From the NCBI GenBank assembly GCA_003133425.1, contig PKXI01000338.1:1-23072 (forward strand): a DNA stretch of 23,072 bases, read 5' to 3'. This document shows positions 8,957 through 16,372 of this stretch, piece by piece. The position numbers and the translations under genes were made by a program. Origin of the DNA: Acidobacteriaceae bacterium. GTDB lineage: Bacteria > Acidobacteriota > Terriglobia > Terriglobales > Acidobacteriaceae. The notes under the pieces are model-generated. The model was not told where the DNA came from and ran no database searches. It saw only the letters and a program-made list of their open reading frames with translations. The stretch's first letter is position 1, and each line of letters begins with the position of its first letter.

Positions 8957-9598
8957 CTATTTGCTCGTTCGGATTTCTGCCTCGATCTCTTCGAGGGTTT
9001 TGCCGCGGGTCTCAGGAAGGCTGAAGTAAAGGAATATAACACCTGCCAGGCAGATTGCTGCGTAAGTCCAGAACACGCCTGCCGCTCCGAGCGCCGCGTT
9101 CAAAGCCCGGAAGGTATACGTAAGCACAAAGCACGCTGTCCACAGAGCAGTGACTGCAATCGACATCGCGCTGCCGCGAACGCGATTGGGAAATATCTCC
9201 GCAATAACTACCCAGGTAACTGGCGCCAATGACATGGAATAACATGCGATGGCGGCAAGCACGAGCACCAGCATCGGCTTCCCTTGCAGATGCAGATGCA
9301 GATGATAGAAAGTGCCGAGAACTGTGTAGATGAGTACCAGCCCTGAAACTCCGCCGAGCAGAAGAAATCGCCTCCCGTAGCGATCAATGGCGCCGAGCGC
9401 TATCAATGTGAAAACCACATTCACTGCGCCCGTAATGACAATGCTGAAAAGAATGCCGGAGACCTGGTAACCAGCAGCGGCAAAGATCTCCTGAGCGTAG
9501 TTGAAGATCACATTGATACCGCACCACTGCTGCAAAACGGCGAGCGTTACGCCCAGCAGAAGAACCTTCGCCGTCCCCGTAGAGGAAAGCTCGTGCAA
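8957..9598 (-). pseudogene. Truncated sugar-porter MFS permease (C-terminal six helices only)
   Basis: Sugar porters import mono- or disaccharides and normally have about 450-480 residues and 12 helices. This frame has 213 residues and starts just before helix 7 with LQQWCGINVIFNYA, the QQxxGIN block. It then shows DRYGRRFLLLGG, four more hydrophobic segments, EIFPNRVRGSAMS and the terminal PETRGKTLEEIE. Upstream in frame there is a TAA (9614-9616), and the sequence then belongs to another gene, so helices 1-6 are absent rather than out of frame. The only available start is a TTG at 9598 with no ribosome binding site. A half-transporter of this type is not expected to work alone. A short GCAGAT repeat (9286-9304) encodes HLHLHL in one loop. 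It lies between the RbsD/FucU-like gene and the GH59 gene on the same strand. I call it a 5'-deleted pseudogene; it could still be translated. Confidence 0.75.
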
Positions 9599-9628
9599 TA
9601 CTGGCCGTGGCTTTTATCTTTGGTTGGC

Positions 9629-10195
9629 TCATCGAGCAGCTGGGGGCCGTTCCGCGTTCATCATTTCGCGCATGTGCTTCTCCGCATCCGCGCTCCAGTA
9701 CTTGCAGTCAAGGCGGATGAAAACCGAACTGTAGGGAATTGTCATGTTGGTCTTGAGCACGAGCACATGAAACTGACTGCCTGTCTCGCCGACGGTCGCG
9801 ATGATCTTGTCGTGCAGCACCGACTCGACAGTGTAACCGCGAAGAACATCTGCGATCTGCTTCCGGTAGGCAGAGGCGCCAGGTGCGTCCTGGTCAGGGA
9901 CGAAAGGGAGTTCCGCATCCATATAGATATCGGGCCGGACATGAATGGAGTTGTTTATCGTGTTTAGAACCGATTGAACAACATCGATCTGGCCGGCTTT
10001 GGTCTCGATGGTCTCAACCCCCGGAGAACTTTGGAGCGGATAGGCCGAATCAACAATGAGAATCCAGTTGCGGTGGCCGAGCAACGGCATGGTTGCGGCT
10101 ACCATCGCTTTCCAGTCGGTTGTCGCAGGCGCCTGTGCGGCGCAAACGGTAGAGAATGCAATCATCAGGCTGAGAGAGGCGATGACTCTGCGCAT
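9629..10195 (-). CDS. Exported RbsD/FucU-like protein (sugar mutarotase fold)
   Basis: A 188-residue protein with a clear signal peptide (MRRVIASLSLMIAFSTVCAAQ). The mature part resembles the RbsD/FucU family of cytoplasmic sugar mutarotases: LLGHRNWILIVDSAYP aligns with the GHGDxIvIaDanfP block that carries the catalytic His, and the C-terminal VLKTNMTIPYSSVFIRL aligns with the TGexxpYaNvilr block. Families of this type normally lack a signal peptide and are about 130-150 residues, so export is unusual. The middle (about 60-140) is longer than in RbsD. In this locus a periplasmic ribose- or fucose-type mutarotase acting on released sugars would make sense (inference). It is first in the - strand unit with the truncated permease and GH59, which start 31 bp or more downstream. 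Assignment is by motif only and is moderate; a divergent DUF is the alternative. Confidence 0.62.
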   Translation of the reverse strand: MRRVIASLSLMIAFSTVCAAQAPATTDWKAMVAATMPLLGHRNWILIVDSAYPLQSSPGVETIETKAGQIDVVQSVLNTINNSIHVRPDIYMDAELPFVPDQDAPGASAYRKQIADVLRGYTVESVLHDKIIATVGETGSQFHVLVLKTNMTIPYSSVFIRLDCKYWSADAEKHMREMMNAERPPAAR

Positions 10196-10226
10196 AAGTC
10201 GATTAACCCCCGAGAATATCTGGAGA

Positions 10227-10232
10227 AGTATA
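10227..10232 (-). promoter_or_regulatory. Possible -10 element of the RbsD/FucU-like/MFS/GH59 unit
   Basis: Read on the - strand, TATACT lies 31 bases before the ATG at 10195. No good -35 hexamer is found at 16-18 bases, so an activator or an alternative sigma factor would be needed. Weak. Confidence 0.3.
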
Positions 10233-10311
10233 CCGCCCTGATGAGGGATGGTGCTTTATGCGTTGCTGGGCAATGCGCGGTGTCGATTCAGCTCAGCGAG
10301 GTCGGGCGAGA

Positions 10312-10935
10312 TTACCCCAACAGCCTCGCCGTCCACGCGGCTAGAGCCTGTTGATTGGAATCGCCAGCAGCCTGAGCAGCCTGCACACTTCGGCGGTCGG
10401 CTTCAGGGCGATTCTGGCTCAGCTTGAACTTGCCTTCAATGCGGGTAATTGGAATGCGAAAGCCGATGATGCCGGCCAGCATGGAACGGCGGAATCCTTC
10501 CGGCATAGCGCGCCACTTTTCAGCATAAGCTGGCTCATTTGCGTTGATAAGTTCGGTTAACAAGGCGTCCTTGCCCGGCTCGTCCTCTACCAGCGAGAGC
10601 TTCCCATGGGCGTGGATAGCAATGTAATTCCAAGTAGGAACTGAGAGTGGCTCAGTGTAAAGCGCCGGCGAAACGTAGGCGTGCGGACCGCTGAAGACCA
10701 CCAGCGTCGTTTGTCCGGCGAGCGACTTCCAGTGCGGATTTGCAAGCGCGAAATGGCCTTCGAGCAGGCCGTGTTCGCCCTCGTCCTTCACGACCAGAGG
10801 CAGATGCGTGGCAACCGGCGAAGCATCTGACGCGGGGTCCGTTTGGGGCCCGATGAGGATGGCAAACGAATAGGCCCGCATCGCCTCAATGAGGAGCGAG
10901 CGATCGGAGACCTGGTTGAATTTTGGCGTGTACAT
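10312..10935 (-). CDS. PaiB-like FMN-binding protein (negative transcriptional regulator family)
   Basis: 207 residues, normal for the PaiB family, a flavin-reductase-like split-barrel fold named after the Bacillus regulator of sporulation and degradative enzymes. Visible family blocks are MYTPKFNQVSD at the start, ATHLPLV, GHFALANPHWK, YVSPALY, VPTWNYIAIHAHG and EGKFKLSQNR near the C-terminus. These surround the flavin-binding barrel. No helix-turn-helix is apparent, so a direct DNA-binding role is doubtful; a flavin or haem-linked function is possible. The ATG at 10935 is preceded by AAGGA, which overlaps the TAA stop of ilvA, 8 bp away, indicating translational coupling in an ilvA-paiB unit. 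Confidence 0.88.
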   Translation of the reverse strand: MYTPKFNQVSDRSLLIEAMRAYSFAILIGPQTDPASDASPVATHLPLVVKDEGEHGLLEGHFALANPHWKSLAGQTTLVVFSGPHAYVSPALYTEPLSVPTWNYIAIHAHGKLSLVEDEPGKDALLTELINANEPAYAEKWRAMPEGFRRSMLAGIIGFRIPITRIEGKFKLSQNRPEADRRSVQAAQAAGDSNQQALAAWTARLLG

Positions 10936-10943
10936 GCAGATCC

Positions 10944-12158
10944 TTACTGGATGCGTTCGAAGCGAAAGCCGGCCTCGCGCAGGGCATGGCTGATGGTGGT
11001 GATGTGGGTGGCGCCGCGAGTTTCGATGGTTACGTCGATCACCGTTTCGCCCAGGCTCACACCGTAGTATGCGCGGTTGTGGAGGGTCTCGACAATGTTG
11101 GCGCGTTGGTGGGCCAGTATCTTCGTCAATTGATGCAGCGCGCCAGGTCGATCCTGAAGATAGACGCGGATGCGCAGCAAGCGCCCATCTTTTACCAGGC
11201 CTCGCTCGATGATCTTGGCCAGCAGGGTAACGTCGATGTTGCCGCCGCAGACCATCACTACGGTGCGGCGATGGCGGAGGTTGGTCTTCGATTGCACGAC
11301 AGCCGCAAGCGCGGCTGCGCCGGCACCCTCGGCCAGCGTTTTCTCCTGCTCCAGCAGCATCAGAATTGCGCTGGCTACCTCTTCGTCGTCCACCGTGACA
11401 ATCTCGTCCACGTAACGCGTGACTAACGGCAGAGTAAGGTCGCCGGCACGGCGGACGGCGATGCCATCGGCGATGGTGGCTTCAGGGGCGATAGTGACCG
11501 GAGCGCCGGCCTCGCGCGCGCGCAGCATCGATGGCAGCTTTTCTGGTTCTACGCCGACGACGCGAATCCTGGGGTTGGTCTCCTTGAGGGCGCAAGCAAT
11601 GCCGCTAATCAGGCCGCCGCCGCCGATAGGCACCACAACCGCTTCGATGTCCGGTACTTGTTCGAGAAGTTCAAGGCCGATGGTGCCCTGGCCGGAAATG
11701 ACCTCGGGATCGTCGAAGGGATGAATAAAAGTGCGGCCTTCCTCCACACATCGCCGCATTGCCTCGTCGCAGGCTTCGTCGTAGCTAGCGCCGTGCAGGA
11801 TCACCTCGGCGCCATACGAGCGGGTGGCGGCCACCTTTACCAGCGGCGTGGCCAGCGGCATCACGATCTGGGCGCGAATACCATGCGCGGTAGCGTGGAA
11901 AGCGACTCCCTGGGCGTGGTTGCCGGCACTGGCCGCGATCACGCCGCGCTTGCGTTCTGTCTCGCTCAGCGTAAGCAGTTTGTTCAGCGCGCCGCGCTCC
12001 TTGAACGATCCGGTGCGTTGCAAGTTTTCTAGCTTCAGGTGCAAGGGCAGGCCGGCCAACTCGGAGAGATGATGCGACAGGTGACAAGGGGAAACATGGA
12101 TTGCCTCGCCAATGCGCGCGCGAGCTGTTTGGATGCTGGCTAGACTTACGGATTCCAA
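10944..12158 (-). CDS. ilvA: Threonine ammonia-lyase (PLP-dependent) with C-terminal ACT domain
   Basis: Converts L-threonine to 2-oxobutyrate and ammonia, the first step of isoleucine synthesis (or threonine catabolism in TdcB types). PLP fold type II: the Schiff-base lysine is K53 in RTGSFKERGA, followed by SAGNHAQGVA, the glycine-rich PLP phosphate loop IGGGGLISGIA and EGAGAAALAA. An ACT domain (about 325-404) begins RIRVYLQDRPGALHQLTKIL, as in the roughly 400-residue short regulatory class rather than the 510-residue E. coli IlvA with two ACT-like repeats. This suggests allosteric control by an amino acid. The start is TTG at 12158, supported by AAGGAG 9 bases upstream. It is first in a unit with the PaiB-like gene and preceded by a leader with an intrinsic terminator hairpin. 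Confidence 0.92.
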   Translation of the reverse strand: MESVSLASIQTARARIGEAIHVSPCHLSHHLSELAGLPLHLKLENLQRTGSFKERGALNKLLTLSETERKRGVIAASAGNHAQGVAFHATAHGIRAQIVMPLATPLVKVAATRSYGAEVILHGASYDEACDEAMRRCVEEGRTFIHPFDDPEVISGQGTIGLELLEQVPDIEAVVVPIGGGGLISGIACALKETNPRIRVVGVEPEKLPSMLRAREAGAPVTIAPEATIADGIAVRRAGDLTLPLVTRYVDEIVTVDDEEVASAILMLLEQEKTLAEGAGAAALAAVVQSKTNLRHRRTVVMVCGGNIDVTLLAKIIERGLVKDGRLLRIRVYLQDRPGALHQLTKILAHQRANIVETLHNRAYYGVSLGETVIDVTIETRGATHITTISHALREAGFRFERIQ

Positions 12159-12242
12159 TGCGTTCTCTCCTTGAGCGTCTATTTCTGAAAGAGGTGACTG
12201 ATTACTGACCGAGTTGGAAGAGGAGCATTACCTGGCCGGAAA

Positions 12243-12275
12243 TGAAAAACCACCAGCCGCGATTGCGGGTGGTGG
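12243..12275 (-). terminator. Intrinsic terminator or attenuator hairpin upstream of ilvA
   Basis: On the - strand CCACCACCCGC pairs with GCGGCTGGTGG (an 11-bp stem with one mismatch, 4-base loop) and is followed directly by TTTTT. This is a canonical rho-independent signal. It is 240 bp beyond the upstream phosphatase stop and about 85 bp before the ilvA start. It may simply end upstream transcription, or may act as an attenuator in the ilvA leader. Confidence 0.75.
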
Positions 12276-12430
12276 CCTGGGTGTCTCTCAATTACAGAAT
12301 TTCCTCGTCAGGCTTCTTTTCCCGCGCGCGAATTGGAGCCGTTAATTCGCATTGCGGAGATGGAAAAAGTGCATTGCAGGACCGTCCGAAGGCTCGTGTT
12401 GGGGTTGCACAGATACATTTCGCTAATGGA

Positions 12431-12460
12431 AGTAGACCAGAGGCGCGGGAGGAGAGTCAA
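12431..12460 (-). promoter_or_regulatory. Possible ilvA promoter
   Basis: On the - strand TTGACT (12460-12455) and TCTACT (12436-12431) are separated by 18 bases, a fair -35 with a mediocre -10. If used, transcription would start near 12424 and the leader would include the terminator hairpin and a 36-codon open frame. Confidence 0.35.
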
Positions 12461-12461
12461 G

Positions 12462-12497
12462 GCGGGATGGCAACTGCCTCCGCAGTTGCCATCCCGC
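12462..12497. repeat. Perfect 16-bp inverted repeat, 4-base loop
   Basis: GCGGGATGGCAACTGC at 12462-12477 and its exact complement at 12482-12497 flank CTCC. It lies 18 bp past the phosphatase stop codon. There is no T-run on either side, so it is not a standard intrinsic terminator. It may be a transcript-stabilising or rho-related stem, or a REP-like element. Confidence 0.8.
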
Positions 12498-12514
12498 ACT
12501 CTTTCGCAGTGTTG

Positions 12515-14662
12515 CTATGAGGCCTTCGTCTGCGCCAGCCGCCTGACGGTCAGCACAGTGATGTCGTCTTCCTGGCCGAAGTCTTTGGCTGCCTCAGCAA
12601 CAAAGAAGGCGGATTGATTGCTCAAATTGTGAACGCGGTCAAAGCCAAAAATTTCGCCGGAAGAGCGTCGTGCTTCAACCACGCCATCGGACAACAGGAG
12701 AATTCGGTCGCCGGGGTGCAGATAAAGTCGCACTTCTTCATATTGCATTTCAGGCAGGACACCCAACGGCAGCGCGCCCGGCAGCGCGATTTCCTGGCTA
12801 TTCAAGTAAGGGGGCAGGTGTCCAGCGTTGGCAATCGCCAGTTCGCCATTAGCGCCAAACCAGGCCGCCTGGCAAGTGGTAAAGCTCTCGCTGCCAGTGA
12901 GCACACGATTCAGCGACTCCAGAATCTTTGCCGGGCTTCTCTCCGGGGTTCGGCGCAGCGCACCCATCAGCATGGACACGTTCATGGCAGCTTTAAGTCC
13001 CTTGCCGGCTACGTCGCCGATCACCACCAGCAGCCCACCATCGCCGGTGGATTGCACATGGAAGAAATCTCCGCCCACCTCGTTTGCCGGGCTGTAGATC
13101 GAGTCCACTTCAAATCCTGGCGTCGCAAGTTTTTCAAGCGGAATCATCAGTTCCTGCACACTGCGAGCTGCGGCCAGCTCGCTTGACGCTCTTTCCTGGT
13201 CGCGATGAATACGCAGGAAGCGGACAAAGATAATCAGAACGATTACCAGGATGCCAGTGAAGTCGGCGATGGAAGCGAAGTGGATGGGAATGGGGCCGGC
13301 CAGAAGCGTCAGCGGAGAGTTGTAGGCCCGCCCGCTCCAATCACTCATGCCGGCAGAAAATACGGGCTCGATAATTCCCAACCCGGTTAGCACCAGCGGA
13401 ATCAGCAGCAAACCTGCCTCAAAATTGCGGCGCACCGTGGCCACTATCAGGGTGATGAAGATGAAGATCAGCCATCCCAGAATCCAGAAGAAACTCCACA
13501 CGAGTACGAGCGCCAGCACCACCCCGATGGCCTGGCTGTGACCAACCAGGAGCAAAGTCGGGCCCACTCCGGCCAGGATCGGCGCTGTCCAGCGCAAGAT
13601 CTTGATATGCCATCGGACGTACCACTTCTTGGGGCGCAGCGCTAGGAACGCGATCAGGAACTCGAAATAGACATACGCCGAGATCAGTACCAGCTGAAGA
13701 ACCACCGCCGCGTACCAAAGGCTGTCGAGCCGAGCGGAACTACCGGCCAGCTCGACAAACCCTATCGGCGCCTGGACCAGTTCATGCAAGGCCAGCCAGA
13801 GGTACTCGATATGCCCCTTCTGCGCGAAAAAGAGCGCCAGCAGAAAAAGCGCGAGCACCACCAACAGAATTGAATCCACCAGCCGCGGGAGCCGTTCAAA
13901 GAGGCTGTGGGCCGACCAGAGGTCCAACGATCGGTTCAAGTCATTGCGGTTTCCCATGTGCAGGGTGCGATTCGCAAAAAAGCTGGTATATGCGGTATAC
14001 CCGAAGGGAATGTAAAGGGTGCGCAATACCAGCGTCAGGGAGGTTTCAGAGGGCGCGACGTTCAGGTCGTAGATGCGGGAAATCTGTTGATAGTGCTGTG
14101 GGGCGTCCCCGTGCGGTCCCTCAGGGTTCACCGGCTTCCCGTTCGCGAACACATCTACCCCCGGCCCGGTCGCGCCAATGCCCAGGGAAGTATTTTGCGA
14201 TATGGGCAGCTCGATCAGCAGAGAGAGCGGCCCGTGATTGGGCGCCAGCCTGATATGGAGACGGAACCATGCGTAGCGCCGTTGGCTACTTGCCGAATTT
14301 TCATCCTTCTTATTCTGGCCAGATCCGCCTGCGGTTTGGTCCTCGTCGGGAACATCCTCCATGGAGCTCTGAGCGTCCCTGGTTGCCCATGCTGAGTCGT
14401 CGAATCCCGGCGCAGCCGCGGACTGGTTGGCAGTGATTCCCACGCGCCAGCCCTTGTCGAGCAAGAGCGGAGATCCCAGGCTGGTGGCGTCGAAGATCGC
14501 TGGCGGAGTGCTTGGGCCGTTTACCGGGGCCGGTCCGGAATGGCGATGAGGTCCCAGCAGCACATCCGGCAGGGAACCTGGATGCGGATGTGCAGCCTGG
14601 GAAAGCAGTTGCATCGTCCCGCAGACGGCGGCCAAGGCCACGTTCAAGATCGTCCGGCGCAA
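12515..14662 (-). CDS. Membrane-anchored PP2C/SpoIIE-type serine phosphatase with extracytoplasmic sensor domain
   Basis: Predicted sensor phosphatase that dephosphorylates a cytoplasmic Ser/Thr target such as an anti-sigma antagonist. The order is: signal or anchor segment (1-20), Pro-rich stretch, a beta-sandwich domain outside the membrane (about 65-235) whose FDDSAW and RYAWFRLHIRL resemble galactose-binding-like domains, about seven transmembrane helices (260-482), a short coiled linker (ERASSELAAARSVQELMIP) and a SpoIIE phosphatase domain. Metal-binding acids appear in EVGGDFF (D532), VIGDVAGKGLKAAM (D550), SDGVVEA (D659) and GQEDDITVL (D699, D700). The frame extends to GTG 14677, but GGGAGG sits 5 bases before TTG 14662 and MRRTILNVALAAV makes a better signal, so I prefer TTG. 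It is divergent from the M48 protease. The ligand and partner are unknown. Confidence 0.87.
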   Translation of the reverse strand: MRRTILNVALAAVCGTMQLLSQAAHPHPGSLPDVLLGPHRHSGPAPVNGPSTPPAIFDATSLGSPLLLDKGWRVGITANQSAAAPGFDDSAWATRDAQSSMEDVPDEDQTAGGSGQNKKDENSASSQRRYAWFRLHIRLAPNHGPLSLLIELPISQNTSLGIGATGPGVDVFANGKPVNPEGPHGDAPQHYQQISRIYDLNVAPSETSLTLVLRTLYIPFGYTAYTSFFANRTLHMGNRNDLNRSLDLWSAHSLFERLPRLVDSILLVVLALFLLALFFAQKGHIEYLWLALHELVQAPIGFVELAGSSARLDSLWYAAVVLQLVLISAYVYFEFLIAFLALRPKKWYVRWHIKILRWTAPILAGVGPTLLLVGHSQAIGVVLALVLVWSFFWILGWLIFIFITLIVATVRRNFEAGLLLIPLVLTGLGIIEPVFSAGMSDWSGRAYNSPLTLLAGPIPIHFASIADFTGILVIVLIIFVRFLRIHRDQERASSELAAARSVQELMIPLEKLATPGFEVDSIYSPANEVGGDFFHVQSTGDGGLLVVIGDVAGKGLKAAMNVSMLMGALRRTPERSPAKILESLNRVLTGSESFTTCQAAWFGANGELAIANAGHLPPYLNSQEIALPGALPLGVLPEMQYEEVRLYLHPGDRILLLSDGVVEARRSSGEIFGFDRVHNLSNQSAFFVAEAAKDFGQEDDITVLTVRRLAQTKAS

Positions 14663-14677
14663 GAAATCCTCCCGCAC

Positions 14678-14862
14678 TGCCGTGTGCTCTCCACTCTAAT
14701 TCACACAGATAAAAGCGCCAAGGAGATCGTTTAAACCCGAGCCGAAGATGGTGATTATTCCTTATCAGTCGAAATATTCTTCCCTGTTGTTACCCAAGCA
14801 GCACATACTAACGTCTAAACGGTGCGGAACTACGGAACCAAGGGCACAAATCCGAGCGCGCT
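14678..14862. promoter_or_regulatory. Divergent intergenic region between the phosphatase and M48 genes
   Basis: Both genes are read outward from here, so it should hold two promoters. The middle is AT-rich (about 14735-14790, including GATTATTCCTTATC) compared with the surrounding GC-rich coding sequence. I could not pick a convincing -35/-10 pair on either strand. Confidence 0.4.
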
Positions 14863-14874
14863 GGAGGTTAGGTC

Positions 14875-16155
14875 ATGAAGCCAGAGATTAACGGCTTGCG
14901 CACAGTGGTGCTGGCAGGATTGGTGCTGGCACTGGCTACCGCGTTGGGAGCACAATCCACCAGCACCAGTACCGCTCCGGCCAGTGCACCTACGGCCCAG
15001 CCGGCGCCCGGCACAACTCCGGTCGGGGGCGACATCCCAGCCACCCCACCAGCAACTCAGCCGTCAGCACAGCCGTCGTCCGGGGACAGCAACCCTGGCA
15101 CTGCAAAGAAGCCTGCGCCTGGAACCACCCCAGTGGGCGGGGATATGCCCGGAAAGAGCGTCGATCCCGAGAAAGTGGTCGCGGTAGGCAGTGAAATGAC
15201 CAAGGTCAAGCCGGGCAGCGTGGAGGACGTCAATGCGGTCGGCAATCGCGACATCGGCGCCCGTGGCCTGGGAAACTGGTATTCCACCGATACCGAGATC
15301 AAGATGGGCAAGGGCTACGCCGACGAAATCGAGAAGAGCTCCAAATTCATCAACGATTCGGTTATCACCGAGTACGTAAATCGCATCGGCCAGAACATCG
15401 TCAAGAACTCCGATTGCAAGGTGCCGTTTACGATCAAGGTGATTGATTCGGACGAGATCAACGCCTTTGCCTTGCCGGGCGGCTTCTTCTATGTCAACTC
15501 AGGGTTGATCCTGAATGCCGACGAGGAGGCCGAATTGGCCGGCGTGATGGCCCACGAGACGGCCCACGTCTGCGCCCACCACGCGGTGCGCGAAATGACG
15601 CGACTGAACTACGCGCAGTTGGGAACCATTCCACTGATTTTCATCGGCGGCTGGACCGGTTACGGAATTTATGAAGCGGCCTCGATTGCAATCCCCATCA
15701 CTTTCATGAAGTTCTCCCGCGAGTTCGAGGGCCAGGCCGACTACCTGGGCGTGCAGTACATGTACCGTGCCGGCTACGACCCGCAGGCCTTTATCACCTT
15801 CTTTGAGAAGATCCAGGCACTTGAGAAGCGCAAGCCCGGTGCCGTGGCCAAGGTCTTTGCCGACCATCCGCAAACCCCGGACCGTATCCTGCACTCGCAG
15901 GAAGAGATCGCTCGCATTCTGCCGGCGAAAGACGAGTACATGGTCACCACGTCGGAGTTCGACGACGTCAAGGCTCGTTTGGCGCGAATCGAAAACAAGC
16001 GGCGCCTCACCGATACCAAGGGCGTCACCAGGCCGTCCTTGCGCAGGGCAAGCACAGGAACCGATACTTCCGGCAGCCAAACGAGCCAGACCGACGACAG
16101 CAATTCGACTAGCGATGACAAGCCGACGCTACATCGGCGCGACGACCAGAACTAA
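14875..16155 (+). CDS. Secreted M48-family zinc metallopeptidase
   Basis: Predicted periplasmic endopeptidase of the M48 type, whose relatives (BepA/YfgC, LoiP) degrade misfolded envelope proteins. Residues 1-26 are a signal peptide (ending ALGAQ). A low-complexity Pro/Ala/Thr segment (27-100) contains APGTTPVGGD twice. The catalytic region shows FALPGGFFYVNSGLI, the zinc motif HETAH (H227, E228, H231) and EFEGQADYLGVQYMYRAGYDP with the third ligand at E285, then FADHPQTPDR. A polar Ser/Thr/Asp-rich tail ends the protein. No TPR repeats are visible, unlike full BepA. The start is ATG 14875 with GGAGG 7 bases upstream. It is divergent from the phosphatase and upstream of a small exported protein. 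Family is firm; substrate unknown. Confidence 0.92.
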   Translation: MKPEINGLRTVVLAGLVLALATALGAQSTSTSTAPASAPTAQPAPGTTPVGGDIPATPPATQPSAQPSSGDSNPGTAKKPAPGTTPVGGDMPGKSVDPEKVVAVGSEMTKVKPGSVEDVNAVGNRDIGARGLGNWYSTDTEIKMGKGYADEIEKSSKFINDSVITEYVNRIGQNIVKNSDCKVPFTIKVIDSDEINAFALPGGFFYVNSGLILNADEEAELAGVMAHETAHVCAHHAVREMTRLNYAQLGTIPLIFIGGWTGYGIYEAASIAIPITFMKFSREFEGQADYLGVQYMYRAGYDPQAFITFFEKIQALEKRKPGAVAKVFADHPQTPDRILHSQEEIARILPAKDEYMVTTSEFDDVKARLARIENKRRLTDTKGVTRPSLRRASTGTDTSGSQTSQTDDSNSTSDDKPTLHRRDDQN

Positions 16156-16275
16156 GGCTGGATCTCTTCAACAAGCAGGCTGCGGTCAGGCGCGAGTTGC
16201 CGTCAAAACGGAGACCTTTGCCAACTCTGCGGAGATTGCGTTCTGGGCTTGTGTTATACACAGACTCGCTTTACA

Positions 16276-16307
16276 TTGGTTCCGGAGAAGCCTTTAGCCG
16301 GAACCAA
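16276..16307. repeat. 10-bp inverted repeat downstream of the M48 gene
   Basis: TTGGTTCCGG (16276-16285) and CCGGAACCAA (16298-16307) pair perfectly around a 12-base loop. No T-run follows on either strand. A 13-base palindrome TGTGTTATACACA lies just upstream at 16250-16262. Together they could be a weak terminator plus an operator for the next small gene, but neither role is shown. Confidence 0.55.
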
Positions 16308-16372
16308 CCATCCGTGAATCCAGCGCATTCCTCTTGAGTGCGTGAAGGGCACTCCAGGGACTCGCTCGGGTC

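Noticed and set aside
9286..9304. GCAGAT tandem repeat
   Set aside because: Three short units within the MFS coding frame (HLHLHL); no sign of a larger repeat or CRISPR-like structure.
12614..13186. 190-residue + strand frame
   Set aside because: Antisense to the SpoIIE phosphatase domain, whose catalytic motifs are unmistakable.
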